64,000 bases of DNA from a virus. The stretch spans positions 1-64,000 of the IMG/VR virus record IMGVR_UViG_3300023179_000029; one strand, written 5' to 3'. Shown in pieces: positions 16,715 through 23,700 of this stretch. Each line of letters starts with the position of its first letter. Position 1 is the stretch's first letter. Made by a program: the position numbers and the translations under genes. The notes under the pieces were generated by a model. It saw nothing but the letters and a program-made list of their open reading frames with translations, was not told where the DNA came from and searched no databases.

Positions 16715-16738
16715 TTCTTGATATACAATTTTATTGAG

Positions 16739-16812
16739 TAGGGGCGGTGGGATTCGAACCCACACTGTAGGGATTTTAAGTCCCCTTTCTCTGCCAGTTG
16801 GAATACGCCCCC
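16739..16812 (-). tRNA. tRNA-Leu (UAA) with a short variable loop
   Basis: Acceptor GGGGGCG/CGCCCCT (terminal G-T), anticodon stem GGGGA/TCCCT, loop CTTAAAA with anticodon TAA, T arm GTGGG-TTCGAAT-CCCAC. Bacterial tRNA-Leu normally has a long variable arm; this one has a short loop, so its aminoacylation identity deserves a check. Confidence 0.82.
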
Positions 16813-16818
16813 AAGATC

Positions 16819-16827
16819 ATTATATCA
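16819..16827 (-). promoter_or_regulatory. extended -10 promoter of tRNA-Leu
   Basis: TGA-TATAAT: the TGA is the stop codon of the deaminase gene. The predicted +1, 7 nt downstream, is the first base of tRNA-Leu at 16812, so the 5' end may need no RNase P trimming. No good -35 box. Confidence 0.6.
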
Positions 16828-17295
16828 GATGTTCATGCGCCTAGCATACTCTGACCATTCTCCATCAGACCTCTGCAAAAGAGATGTAATTGTTTCTGAA
16901 TTTACAGTCCAAGATCCATCATTATTCATTTCGCAATAAATGACCCTATCGACAATGGACAAAAGTTGTCTTGCACAAGACAAACATGGACGAGAATTTT
17001 TTGCAAAATTGCCAGCCCTTGTCAAAGTTACGATACATACTGTGTCAGCATCAAAATCTCTTGGCAAATTTGTAATAGCATCATGTTCTGCATGAACAGA
17101 AGCAATGGCCATACCGCCATTATGGTTATGCGAACAACCTTTAGCAAAAATTTCTGGCCTTTTACCATTTTTAAAAATTACTGCCCCAGTACGATGACGC
17201 TTGTGAGTAGAACGCCTCGCCTGTTTGCAAGTTTCTTCCCAAACGGTAAGAGGAGCAACTTCTGTAAGAATGCTTGTAGATGGAATGTTCTTCAT
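16825..17295 (-). CDS. deoxycytidylate deaminase-like enzyme
   Basis: 156 aa from the ATG at 17295; this start was preferred over an upstream in-frame ATG because the promoter places +1 on this ATG. The zinc site of the cytidine/dCMP deaminase family is visible: HAEHD (about 69, with the proton-shuttle Glu) and PCLSCAR (about 107). dCMP deaminases make dUMP for dTTP synthesis, and many phages carry one. The family also includes other nucleotide and RNA-editing deaminases; without a search the substrate is unsure. It is flanked by tRNA genes. Confidence 0.75.
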   Translation of the reverse strand: MKNIPSTSILTEVAPLTVWEETCKQARRSTHKRHRTGAVIFKNGKRPEIFAKGCSHNHNGGMAIASVHAEHDAITNLPRDFDADTVCIVTLTRAGNFAKNSRPCLSCARQLLSIVDRVIYCEMNNDGSWTVNSETITSLLQRSDGEWSEYARRMNI

Positions 17296-17301
17296 AACAC
17301 T

Positions 17302-17341
17302 AGTATAGCATAAGACAAAGACCGGCACAAGGCCGGTCTTT
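17302..17341 (-). terminator. terminator with embedded promoter (module B)
   Basis: Hairpin AAAGACCGGC/GCCGGTCTTT (10 bp) with loop CTTGT (minus strand). TTGTGC (17330-17325) begins in the loop and acts as -35 box; 17 nt later, ending in TGC, comes TATACT (17307-17302). The terminator would end the tRNA-fMet transcript, while the promoter starts the deaminase mRNA at its ATG (17295), leaderless. The hairpin is symmetric and would also work in the other direction. Confidence 0.75.
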
Positions 17342-17388
17342 GCTGACATGTATAGTTGAAATAATTCAACTTTTGTTCCCTTACGGGA

Positions 17389-17461
17389 TAGCGGAGGCGG
17401 GAATCGAACCTCGCGACCTCTAGGATATGAACCTAGCGAGCTACCACTGCTCCACTCCGCG
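17389..17461 (-). tRNA. initiator-like tRNA-fMet (CAU)
   Basis: The 5' end is CGCGGAG with an unpaired C1 facing T72, the hallmark of bacterial initiators (C1 mismatch). The D arm GGAGCAGTGGTAGCTC and the AGGTCGC variable region match initiator tRNAs closely. Anticodon loop TTCATAT (CAT), stem CTAGG/CCTAG. The three consecutive G-C pairs at the base of the anticodon stem, typical of initiators, are not all present (CTAGG), so initiator function is probable, not certain. Confidence 0.8.
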
Positions 17462-17471
17462 ATGTATACAC

Positions 17472-17500
17472 ATTATACCACACTCTAATGTGATTTTCAA
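17472..17500 (-). promoter_or_regulatory. promoter of tRNA-fMet
   Basis: TTGAAA (17500-17495), 17 nt ending in TGG, TATAAT (17477-17472). This is the best-matched promoter of the window. Predicted +1 near 17465, 4 nt before the tRNA. Confidence 0.8.
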
Positions 17501-17501
17501 G

Positions 17502-17573
17502 TAGCGGGTAGGAGAATCGAACTCCTATCGCGGGTGTGAAAAACCCGAATCCTGACCGTTAGACGAACCCGCC
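17502..17573 (-). tRNA. tRNA-Glu (UUC)
   Basis: Acceptor GGCGGGT/ACCCGCT (G-T end pair), anticodon stem CGGGT/ACCCG with loop TTTTCAC (anticodon TTC), T arm TAGGA-GTTCGAT-TCTCCTA. Discriminator A. Confidence 0.88.
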
Positions 17574-17583
17574 AAGTTTTGTC

Positions 17584-17592
17584 ATTATATCA
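17584..17592 (-). promoter_or_regulatory. extended -10 promoter of tRNA-Glu
   Basis: TGA-TATAAT; +1 near 17577, 4 nt before tRNA-Glu. No TTG -35 box at the usual distance. It lies in the 25-nt gap after tRNA-Asn. Confidence 0.55.
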
Positions 17593-17598
17593 TATTTA

Positions 17599-17670
17599 CT
17601 GGTCCGGTAGGATTCGAACCTACAACCGTCGCCTTAACAGGGCGCTGCACTGCCATTGTGCTACGGACCA
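17599..17670 (-). tRNA. tRNA-Asn (GUU)
   Basis: Acceptor TGGTCCG/CGGACCA, anticodon loop CTGTTAA (anticodon GTT), T arm GTAGG-TTCGAAT-CCTAC, discriminator G. The first 10 nt also form the end of the HNH2 gene, whose stop codon TAG covers tRNA positions 8-10. Confidence 0.9.
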
Positions 17671-18020
17671 ATGGTGGTAATACCATTTTCAACTTCTCTA
17701 TGGCAATTGGCACATAATAGCACACATTTATTAGCCTCTTCAAGAAGTTTATCAAATGATTTACTTAATCCTTTTTGACCTAAACCAAAATTTTTGTCAT
17801 TAGGATCAATATGATGAAACTCAAGGGCCGCTGAACATTTGTCGTATTTACAAATTTGACATTTGCCCCCAAAATGAGAAACTAATTTCAATTTGTTTTT
17901 ACGACGCTGCTCGGCAACTCTATCTTGTCTACATTGTTTGCATCTGTAATAACCACGACCCTCCAGAACAAATTCTGTTAGGCCGTGGTGTTTACATTCT
18001 TTTGTAATATATTTTTTCAC
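17661..18020 (-). CDS. HNH homing-type endonuclease 2
   Basis: 119 aa from a GTG at 18020. It has the same layout as HNH1: an N-terminal zinc pair (CKHH...CKQCRQD), then the core CQICKYDKCSAALEFHH (with catalytic His) and CVLLCANCHRE at the C-terminus. It would cut a specific DNA target, probably in tRNA DNA of related phages. The stop codon is inside tRNA-Asn, the same arrangement as HNH1/tRNA-Lys, though the two proteins are not close in sequence. TATAAT lies 4 nt before the GTG and a CGGTATA/TATACCG hairpin (18058-18034) just upstream; no ribosome binding site is seen. Confidence 0.85.
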   Translation of the reverse strand: MKKYITKECKHHGLTEFVLEGRGYYRCKQCRQDRVAEQRRKNKLKLVSHFGGKCQICKYDKCSAALEFHHIDPNDKNFGLGQKGLSKSFDKLLEEANKCVLLCANCHREVENGITTIGP

Positions 18021-18033
18021 ATATATTATATGT

Positions 18034-18058
18034 CGGTATATTACAAAATGTTATACCG
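18034..18058 (-). promoter_or_regulatory. hairpin between the structured RNA and HNH2
   Basis: CGGTATA pairs with TATACCG around an 11-nt loop. It may be the 3' boundary of the RNA upstream or a leader element of HNH2. No U tract follows directly, so it is not a clear terminator. Confidence 0.4.
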
Positions 18059-18065
18059 AAGAAGG

Positions 18066-18186
18066 TGAGTCGCCAATGCTTTTCCGCTTGCACATAGTAG
18101 ATCATCGCCTATTGATTAATTCTACTTTTTCATCAATAGGTTAGGCGGTTTCATTATTATTTATACCGATAATAATGGGCGACTCA
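18066..18186 (-). ncRNA. candidate structured noncoding RNA, 121 nt, with pseudoknot
   Basis: No gene fits here, yet the sequence folds well. Ends: TGAGTCGCC (18186-18178) pairs with GGCGACTCA (18074-18066), 9 bp. Inside are an 8-bp hairpin ATTATTAT/ATAATAAT; a CCGC/GCGG helix (18148-18145 with 18087-18084); and within it a 9-bp hairpin CCTATTGAT/ATCAATAGG with a 15-nt loop. The loop segment AGTAGA (18126-18121) is complementary to TCTACT (18101-18096), giving a 6-bp pseudoknot. A promoter (TTGCAC-17-TATAAT) puts +1 at 18186, the first base of the outer stem. Function unknown; T4 also encodes stable RNAs of unknown role in its tRNA cluster. Confidence 0.6.
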
Positions 18187-18192
18187 ACACTC

Positions 18193-18221
18193 ATTATAAC
18201 AGATTTTTATGGGCGGTGCAA
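18193..18221 (-). promoter_or_regulatory. promoter of the structured RNA
   Basis: TTGCAC (18221-18216) lies in the 3' end of tRNA-Val; 17 nt ending in TGT; TATAAT (18198-18193). Predicted +1 is 18186. It follows the same form as the other promoters. Confidence 0.7.
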
Positions 18222-18282
18222 GGCTCGAACTTGCGACCTACTCGGTGTAAACGAGTTGCTCTCCCAACTGAGCTAACCGCCC
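18210..18282 (-). tRNA. tRNA-Val (UAC)
   Basis: Acceptor GGGCGGT/ACCGCCC, D arm TAGCTCAGTTGGGAGAGC, anticodon stem ACTCG/CGAGT with loop TTTACAC (anticodon TAC), T arm GCAAG-TTCGAGC-CTTGC, discriminator A. Its 3' end holds the -35 box of the RNA promoter downstream. Confidence 0.9.
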
Positions 18283-18299
18283 TTATTTGTTTACTACAA

Positions 18300-18373
18300 T
18301 CGGGATGGTAGGATTTGAACCTACGACCCTTCGCTCCCAAAGCGAATGCGCTACCAGACTGCGCCACATCCCG
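18300..18373 (-). tRNA. tRNA-Pro (UGG)
   Basis: Acceptor CGGGATG/CATCCCG, anticodon stem TTCGC/GCGAA with loop TTTGGGA (anticodon TGG), T arm GTAGG-TTCAAAT-CCTAC, discriminator A. It starts 5 nt after the glycosidase stop codon. Confidence 0.9.
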
Positions 18374-18377
18374 TGAT

Positions 18378-21300
18378 TTATATTCTACCTTGATAATAAA
18401 GTGCTTTATCTTGATAAGTTTGTGCTGCAAATTTAGGTTGTATTGAAATAACTATTTTAGCATTAGTTAAATTAAGATTATTAATTTCATTATTTAAATT
18501 TGAAACTGAGTAAGCATTAATAATAAATGTGTTTGATAATGGTAAGCTTTGTATTTGAAAAGACCCATTGTATTTATTTGCATTTGTACCAGTAATACCA
18601 ATAATAGTTACTGAATCAAATTGTCCACTTTTACCTCTAATATTATGATCATTTGCAGTCGTAAATGTCAATTGTTTATAATTAGAACTTTGTTTAATAT
18701 CAATTATACTAACAAATTCTTCTAATTGCAACTTAGAATATAAAATTCTTTGACCGACTCCGTTACTGGTATCTGACCCTGATGATAATGAAAGACTCAA
18801 ATTTTCAAATGTAGCAGGATTATTTTTATCATTTAAAACAAGATAAGGAAAAGTATAATTCATTACTTTAGTAATAGTTCCCGTATTTTCATTGACCACG
18901 CCAGTCGGCGGATTTAAACCAAATTCAGAAACAGGAATAGTAAAAGTTTTAGTTTTAGAGTTTCCTGTTACAGTTATCGGTAAATCAGTTGATTTAGCTT
19001 GACCACTTTGAGTAGAGTTTGCAAGGGTAACAGTTTTTTCAATTGTAAATTGAGAATCGGTTCTTGTAGCAACGGTTCCAGTGATATTATATCCAGTTGG
19101 TAACATTCCTGTAATTGTTACTGTTTGACCAACAACAAATTTATTAGATGCAAAATAAGTTAATTTAGTTCCATTACTTGAAGCATTAGTAACACTTGTT
19201 GTGTAAAGCGTGTTATATTTTGTATCTCCAGTTATTCCAGAAATAATGACTCTTTGCCCGGTAATTAATTCGTGAGCGGATCTTGTCGTATATGTTACAG
19301 TATCGCCGCTGACAGATGCAGATGCAATAAGAATATTTTCCGTGGTAAAATACGGCATTTTAAATTTAACAGTTTTTCTGTCATCACTAATTGCATCATT
19401 TTCTGAACTAATTTCTATACCATTTGGAAAATTTTTTAAAATAGACTTAGAAGATCCATATAATCTGTAAATTTTAGTTCCCGTGGCCCACAAACTTGGA
19501 ACTGGAGTGGTAAATGTGGCAAATGTATCGCCTTTATTAACTGTAAAAGTTCCAGATTTTAAAGCCCCGTTTTTAGAACGATAAAGGCCTCTTTCGTTGT
19601 TAGTTCCGGCATCAGGATTAGAACTTGCGCTGCGAATAACGTAAGCAGTTTCATCACTAACCCAGTTAAAATACATTACATTTTCAATTTGCCAATTTGG
19701 CAATTCAAGTAAATTTTTAAAACTTGTGATGGAACTATCCCAAGACAACAATCTGTCTATGTATGTGTTTTGCTCTGTTTCAGATACAGCACCATCGCCA
19801 TAACCTATTTGATCAGTGGACCACCCATACTCGCTAAGAATTAGATTTGGACAAGTCAAATTATTAACTGTTGGGATGCCATAGCCGTTTTTATCTTGTT
19901 GGAAAATTGTTTGGTAATTCGGATCGTCTGTAAATTGTCTTATCAATACGGTTGATGCTTTTGCTCCATTATAATCACTTGGATATATATTTACACCAAA
20001 TTTATCATATGCATATTTTCCATTTTTAATTGCAAATATTTTTGGATAAGTCGTCTTTGGAATAGTTACCGCATTTGAAACAGCGTTTGCGTTTGGATCA
20101 ACGTCATGCATTTCTTTTTTGATAATTTTAATAAAATCGATAAAACTATATGCAAATTCATATGCATAATCTTTTACAGAAACAGATTTATTAAAAATAC
20201 CATCTGTAGTTTTTAATTTAATTTGTTTAGGATGAAAAGGCCAATTGGCTCCACGAACAAGTAATTCTTGATCCATTGTGTGCGTTGGACCGTCGTTAAT
20301 TCGAAATTTAAAATCTGCGGGATAATTTCTTTTTCCATAAGCAGCAGAATCGCACTCGTTCCAAATTTGATAATTGATCATTTTTGGAAAAATTAATTTA
20401 ACGGGTACACCCGCTGGCATTGTTTTATTTAAAGGTTTATCAATTGTAATTTGGTTTCCATTAATTGAACAAATTTTTGCATTTGGAGGAATATATGAAT
20501 CGTTACCATTTTGCGCAGTCGATGGGACAGATCCGTATGCATCGCTTTCTATTGTCATCCCGACAACAATATTTGATGTTGTCGGATAGCTACTATCAAT
20601 AATTAAATTAATAGTTTGATTATAACTTGTTGAAATAACGCTAGACGAAGCGGAAGTAACCGTAGTAACGTCGTTATTTAATCCGCTCCAAAAAGAACCA
20701 TTAGTGCCGAACCTTATTAACATTTTATTCATAAAATTAGCAAAATCATTATAATTTGAAGGAATTGACCCTCCTCTTCTTTGCAAATTAGTTGCAAATA
20801 TCACCGCATCATTAACTGAATCAAAAGTAAAAACATCACCATTAGATATACTTTTACTTTTACCATTAATAACATTGTTATTTTCATAATTAGCAATAGT
20901 ACCAATAACATAACCATCTACAACGCCAGTTATATTTTGATTTAAATTAATTTTCCAAGTATCGTTGACGCGAGTTAATGATGTAATTCGGGTATCATCT
21001 TGAATATTGGTACCGGTTATAACCATATTTGGAAGTAACAAACACCCTCTTTTTAAATCATCAATTATAATAAATGAATCACCAGAATTACCTGTTGCAT
21101 AAATTTTGACGCCTTTATTTTGTAATTGAGTTTTTGTTTCTGGGTCATTAAAAGAAAACAAATTGGTATTGTCAATTTTGTAATCCCAATCCATCGCCCA
21201 ATTAGGCGGAGATCCTAATCTTGGCATCACTTGAATTCCTACTTCGCTTGCTAATTTTAAATAATTTTCTAAAGGAAAAATTGAATTATTCCAATTAATT

Positions 21301-21761
21301 GAATGATTTAAAATTCCACCTACAACAGTTGGAGCATTAGGTTCAAAATCTTTCCAAAAAACAGATGTTCTAACTGACTCTACACCACTGGCCGCCATAT
21401 TGTGCAAAATGTATTCAATATTTTTTTGATTATTAAAAAAATAAATATTTAAATTTGTAATATTTTTATTTACATTTGCATTTAAAGTAATTTGATTACC
21501 AGTTTTACCAATAACTCTAGTCGGCTCTCCATTACTATTTAAAGCAGGAATGTTTACACCAGTTACAAACTGGCCAATTTCTATACCCGTTGAACTTGCA
21601 ACCGTAACAATATTTTGTCCGGCGGTGGCCGATTGACAAATAGTTTTAATTTTTGTAGATTCAACAGAACTACCATTGTACATGGTAAAACCGTTTGTCA
21701 AAAATGTAGTTGGAAGTAAATTACTTCCAATAAAAGTCACTGGGTATTTTCTTGTAGCCAT
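18378..21761 (-). CDS. tail-associated clan GH-A glycoside hydrolase (GH39/GH5-like)
   Basis: 1127 aa. A long TIM-barrel glycosidase region is recognisable: AASGVESVRTSVFWKDFEP (about 125) and EVGIQVMPRLGSPPNWA (about 175) match early strands of clan GH-A barrels; YQIWNEC (about 467) holds the acid/base Asn-Glu pair; LILSEYGW (about 643) the nucleophile Glu. Beta inserts interrupt the barrel. The last 300 residues have at least three modules of the type H.L..GQ.V.I.GI.G...YN..., also found in the adhesin at 39672. It probably degrades a host-surface polysaccharide or wall polymer from the tail. It stands alone among tRNA genes, away from the tail cluster, and its AT-rich codon use matches the tail genes. 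No ribosome binding site is evident. Confidence 0.72.
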   Translation of the reverse strand: MATRKYPVTFIGSNLLPTTFLTNGFTMYNGSSVESTKIKTICQSATAGQNIVTVASSTGIEIGQFVTGVNIPALNSNGEPTRVIGKTGNQITLNANVNKNITNLNIYFFNNQKNIEYILHNMAASGVESVRTSVFWKDFEPNAPTVVGGILNHSINWNNSIFPLENYLKLASEVGIQVMPRLGSPPNWAMDWDYKIDNTNLFSFNDPETKTQLQNKGVKIYATGNSGDSFIIIDDLKRGCLLLPNMVITGTNIQDDTRITSLTRVNDTWKINLNQNITGVVDGYVIGTIANYENNNVINGKSKSISNGDVFTFDSVNDAVIFATNLQRRGGSIPSNYNDFANFMNKMLIRFGTNGSFWSGLNNDVTTVTSASSSVISTSYNQTINLIIDSSYPTTSNIVVGMTIESDAYGSVPSTAQNGNDSYIPPNAKICSINGNQITIDKPLNKTMPAGVPVKLIFPKMINYQIWNECDSAAYGKRNYPADFKFRINDGPTHTMDQELLVRGANWPFHPKQIKLKTTDGIFNKSVSVKDYAYEFAYSFIDFIKIIKKEMHDVDPNANAVSNAVTIPKTTYPKIFAIKNGKYAYDKFGVNIYPSDYNGAKASTVLIRQFTDDPNYQTIFQQDKNGYGIPTVNNLTCPNLILSEYGWSTDQIGYGDGAVSETEQNTYIDRLLSWDSSITSFKNLLELPNWQIENVMYFNWVSDETAYVIRSASSNPDAGTNNERGLYRSKNGALKSGTFTVNKGDTFATFTTPVPSLWATGTKIYRLYGSSKSILKNFPNGIEISSENDAISDDRKTVKFKMPYFTTENILIASASVSGDTVTYTTRSAHELITGQRVIISGITGDTKYNTLYTTSVTNASSNGTKLTYFASNKFVVGQTVTITGMLPTGYNITGTVATRTDSQFTIEKTVTLANSTQSGQAKSTDLPITVTGNSKTKTFTIPVSEFGLNPPTGVVNENTGTITKVMNYTFPYLVLNDKNNPATFENLSLSLSSGSDTSNGVGQRILYSKLQLEEFVSIIDIKQSSNYKQLTFTTANDHNIRGKSGQFDSVTIIGITGTNANKYNGSFQIQSLPLSNTFIINAYSVSNLNNEINNLNLTNAKIVISIQPKFAAQTYQDKALYYQGRI

Positions 21762-21815
21762 TAAAAATTTGTTAATATTGGTTTATCAACTATTATTATC
21801 AAGTAATTGTGCAAA

Positions 21816-21897
21816 TGGTGGGGGCAGGATTCGAACCTGCGAACTCTGAGAGAGAGGTTTTACAGACCCCGTGCGTTGACCGCTTGCATACCCCACC
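21816..21897 (-). tRNA. tRNA-Tyr (GUA)
   Basis: Acceptor GGTGGGG/CCCCACC, anticodon stem GGGGT/ACCTC, loop CTGTAAA (anticodon GTA), long variable arm as expected for tRNA-Tyr, T arm GCAGG-TTCGAAT-CCTGC, discriminator A. Confidence 0.9.
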
Positions 21898-21931
21898 GTA
21901 ATACTTTATAAATTATCAATGTACTAGTAAT

Positions 21932-21970
21932 AGTATATCATAACAAAAGAGGCTCCACAAGGGAGCCTCT
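21932..21970 (-). terminator. nrdJ terminator with embedded promoter (module C)
   Basis: Hairpin AGAGGCTCC/GGAGCCTCT (9 bp), loop CTTGT, then TTTTGTT, a good intrinsic terminator for nrdJ. TTGTGG (21960-21955) starts in the loop; 17 nt on, ending in TGA, comes TATACT (21937-21932). The promoter would start near 21925 and drive tRNA-Tyr and probably the glycosidase gene. Loop, spacing and -10 box equal those of module B although the stems differ. Confidence 0.8.
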
Positions 21971-22002
21971 CCGTACTGCTAAACTATATGCTCAGACAAG
22001 TC

Positions 22003-23700
22003 TTAGGTCCCACACAGGCCTCCGACACAACGCTCTTCGGTCTCCTCAAATACGACGCCAACCTTGTCTTTAGCTTCCTCATAAGTAGAAATCGTAAGGG
22101 GCTGTCCGCCTCTTGACCCATCGGGGTAGCATGTGATGCCTCTGAGATGTGGTAGATAGCCGTACAGAAGATCTGCGAAATCTGCAACCTCTGTAGGATC
22201 CGTCATTGGATACGGGGTGTTAATTGTTGATGAAATACCATGGTCGACAAACTGCTGAACCCATGCTTGCATTGAAATACGACGCTCAACATCATAAGAA
22301 AGAGTATAAGCATCTTCAATCGCCTCTGGGTCAACGCCTTCATCAATTAAACGCTTAGCAGTAGGATCAATTACATACTGGTAACGAATGATATCCTCAC
22401 CATTGGGCTGAGCCTCCTTATAACGGCGCTTGAAAGCAACGCAGAAAATAGGCTCGATCCCAGTGGTGGTTTCGGCAATAATTCCAATTGTGCCGGTAGG
22501 AGCAATAGCGCGAGTTTTAATTGGAGCATTAAGTCCGTGCTTCTCAGCCCACTCTGCGGCAAACTCTCCGGAATCAGCGTATTCGCCAAGCCATTCGCCA
22601 AGCTCAAGATCGGGACCGTATTTCTTGCCCCTTTTAAGTAGCCATTCATGGATGCCCATGACACCAAGGCCAAGACGACGATTCTGGGCGCGAACTTCCT
22701 TCACCTTGTCGTAAGGAAGATCTGAATACACGGTTCCGGCAAGTAGGAATAGTGTTCCGTACTTAACGACCTCGCGCATTTCTACGATATCCTCAATCCT
22801 TGAAAGATTAATTGATCCAAGATTGCAAATATCCGAATCGTCATGTGATGTAACTTCGGTACATGCGTTACGAAGAGTTTCACCGGTATTCTCACCAATG
22901 TCTACGCTAAATCCGGGTTCAGCGGTCTTAACCATGTACTGAACGCCAAGATGGTAAATGTGATGGGCAATTTTGTGCTTAGGATGATCCTTGTTTTCAT
23001 AAGCAACAAAGAATTCATCATCAAGTAGAATGGAAATGTTTGTGAATTCCATATCTGCTGGAAAATTAAAATCTTTAGCCTTAATTTCACGAACTTCATC
23101 ACGCCAATCCTTGATGCGAATGAATTCCTCGCAATCTGGATGTGACCAATTGAGACCGGCCCAGATAGCAGAGCGACGAGCGCCACCCTGCATAACCCCG
23201 CGACCAATTTCATTAACCATCTTCATTAGAGGAATAGGTCCGGATGCGACTCCGCCAGTCCTTTTAATAGGGGTATTTGATGGGCGAATATCGGAATAAT
23301 CAATACCAATGCCAGCACCTGTCTGTAGAGCCATAGCTGACTTGGCAAGAAGATCCGCCCAACCTTCCCTAGAATCCTCTGCCCTAAGGAGAAGGCAATT
23401 CTGGGTCTGATGTAGATCCCTTCCGGAAGCGTAAAGATAACGACCACCGGGAATAAACTTCCTATCCCGAACGTAACCAAAAAGTTTATTGAACTCGACA
23501 CTATCCTCATCATAGCCAAGAGCACCAAGGACATTACTTACTACACGACGAGCAGTATCCTCCCAATTTTCAATTACATTACCTTCTTCATCCTTCCAAG
23601 CATATTTTTGTTCGTAAATGGTCTTAGCGAACTCACTCATCTCTAAAGATGAATCATGACTTACTTCATTAGTTGTATTTAGTTCTGTTACTTGATTCAT
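22003..23700 (-). CDS. nrdJ: adenosylcobalamin-dependent (class II) ribonucleotide reductase
   Basis: 565 aa, a compact class II enzyme that reduces ribonucleotides to deoxyribonucleotides for phage DNA synthesis. Seen: NCLLLRAEDSREGW region, QTGAGIGIDYSDIRP, GGVASGPIPLMKM, and the active-site NACTEV with Cys and Glu (about 280), followed by CNLGSINLSR; APTGTIGIIAETTTGIEP; and the C-terminal redox pair CVGGLC (558-563). No partner subunit gene is needed for this class. AAGGAAAG precedes the ATG. The gene is monocistronic, ends at module C, and is led by a promoter and a long leader, which allows for control by cobalamin or nucleotides. Confidence 0.93.
   Translation of the reverse strand: MNQVTELNTTNEVSHDSSLEMSEFAKTIYEQKYAWKDEEGNVIENWEDTARRVVSNVLGALGYDEDSVEFNKLFGYVRDRKFIPGGRYLYASGRDLHQTQNCLLLRAEDSREGWADLLAKSAMALQTGAGIGIDYSDIRPSNTPIKRTGGVASGPIPLMKMVNEIGRGVMQGGARRSAIWAGLNWSHPDCEEFIRIKDWRDEVREIKAKDFNFPADMEFTNISILLDDEFFVAYENKDHPKHKIAHHIYHLGVQYMVKTAEPGFSVDIGENTGETLRNACTEVTSHDDSDICNLGSINLSRIEDIVEMREVVKYGTLFLLAGTVYSDLPYDKVKEVRAQNRRLGLGVMGIHEWLLKRGKKYGPDLELGEWLGEYADSGEFAAEWAEKHGLNAPIKTRAIAPTGTIGIIAETTTGIEPIFCVAFKRRYKEAQPNGEDIIRYQYVIDPTAKRLIDEGVDPEAIEDAYTLSYDVERRISMQAWVQQFVDHGISSTINTPYPMTDPTEVADFADLLYGYLPHLRGITCYPDGSRGGQPLTISTYEEAKDKVGVVFEETEERCVGGLCGT

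Noticed and set aside
17350-17388. Plus-strand terminator GTTGAA/TTCAAC followed by TTTT
   Set aside because: The stem is only 6 bp and AT-rich, and no plus-strand gene ends there.
18066-18186. Possible twister ribozyme, because CCGCCUAACC on the minus strand looks like a twister cleavage site
   Set aside because: The other conserved twister parts (the GGAGGG strand and the AAUGC/CAAGCC core in right order) are not present. It is kept as an unclassified structured RNA.
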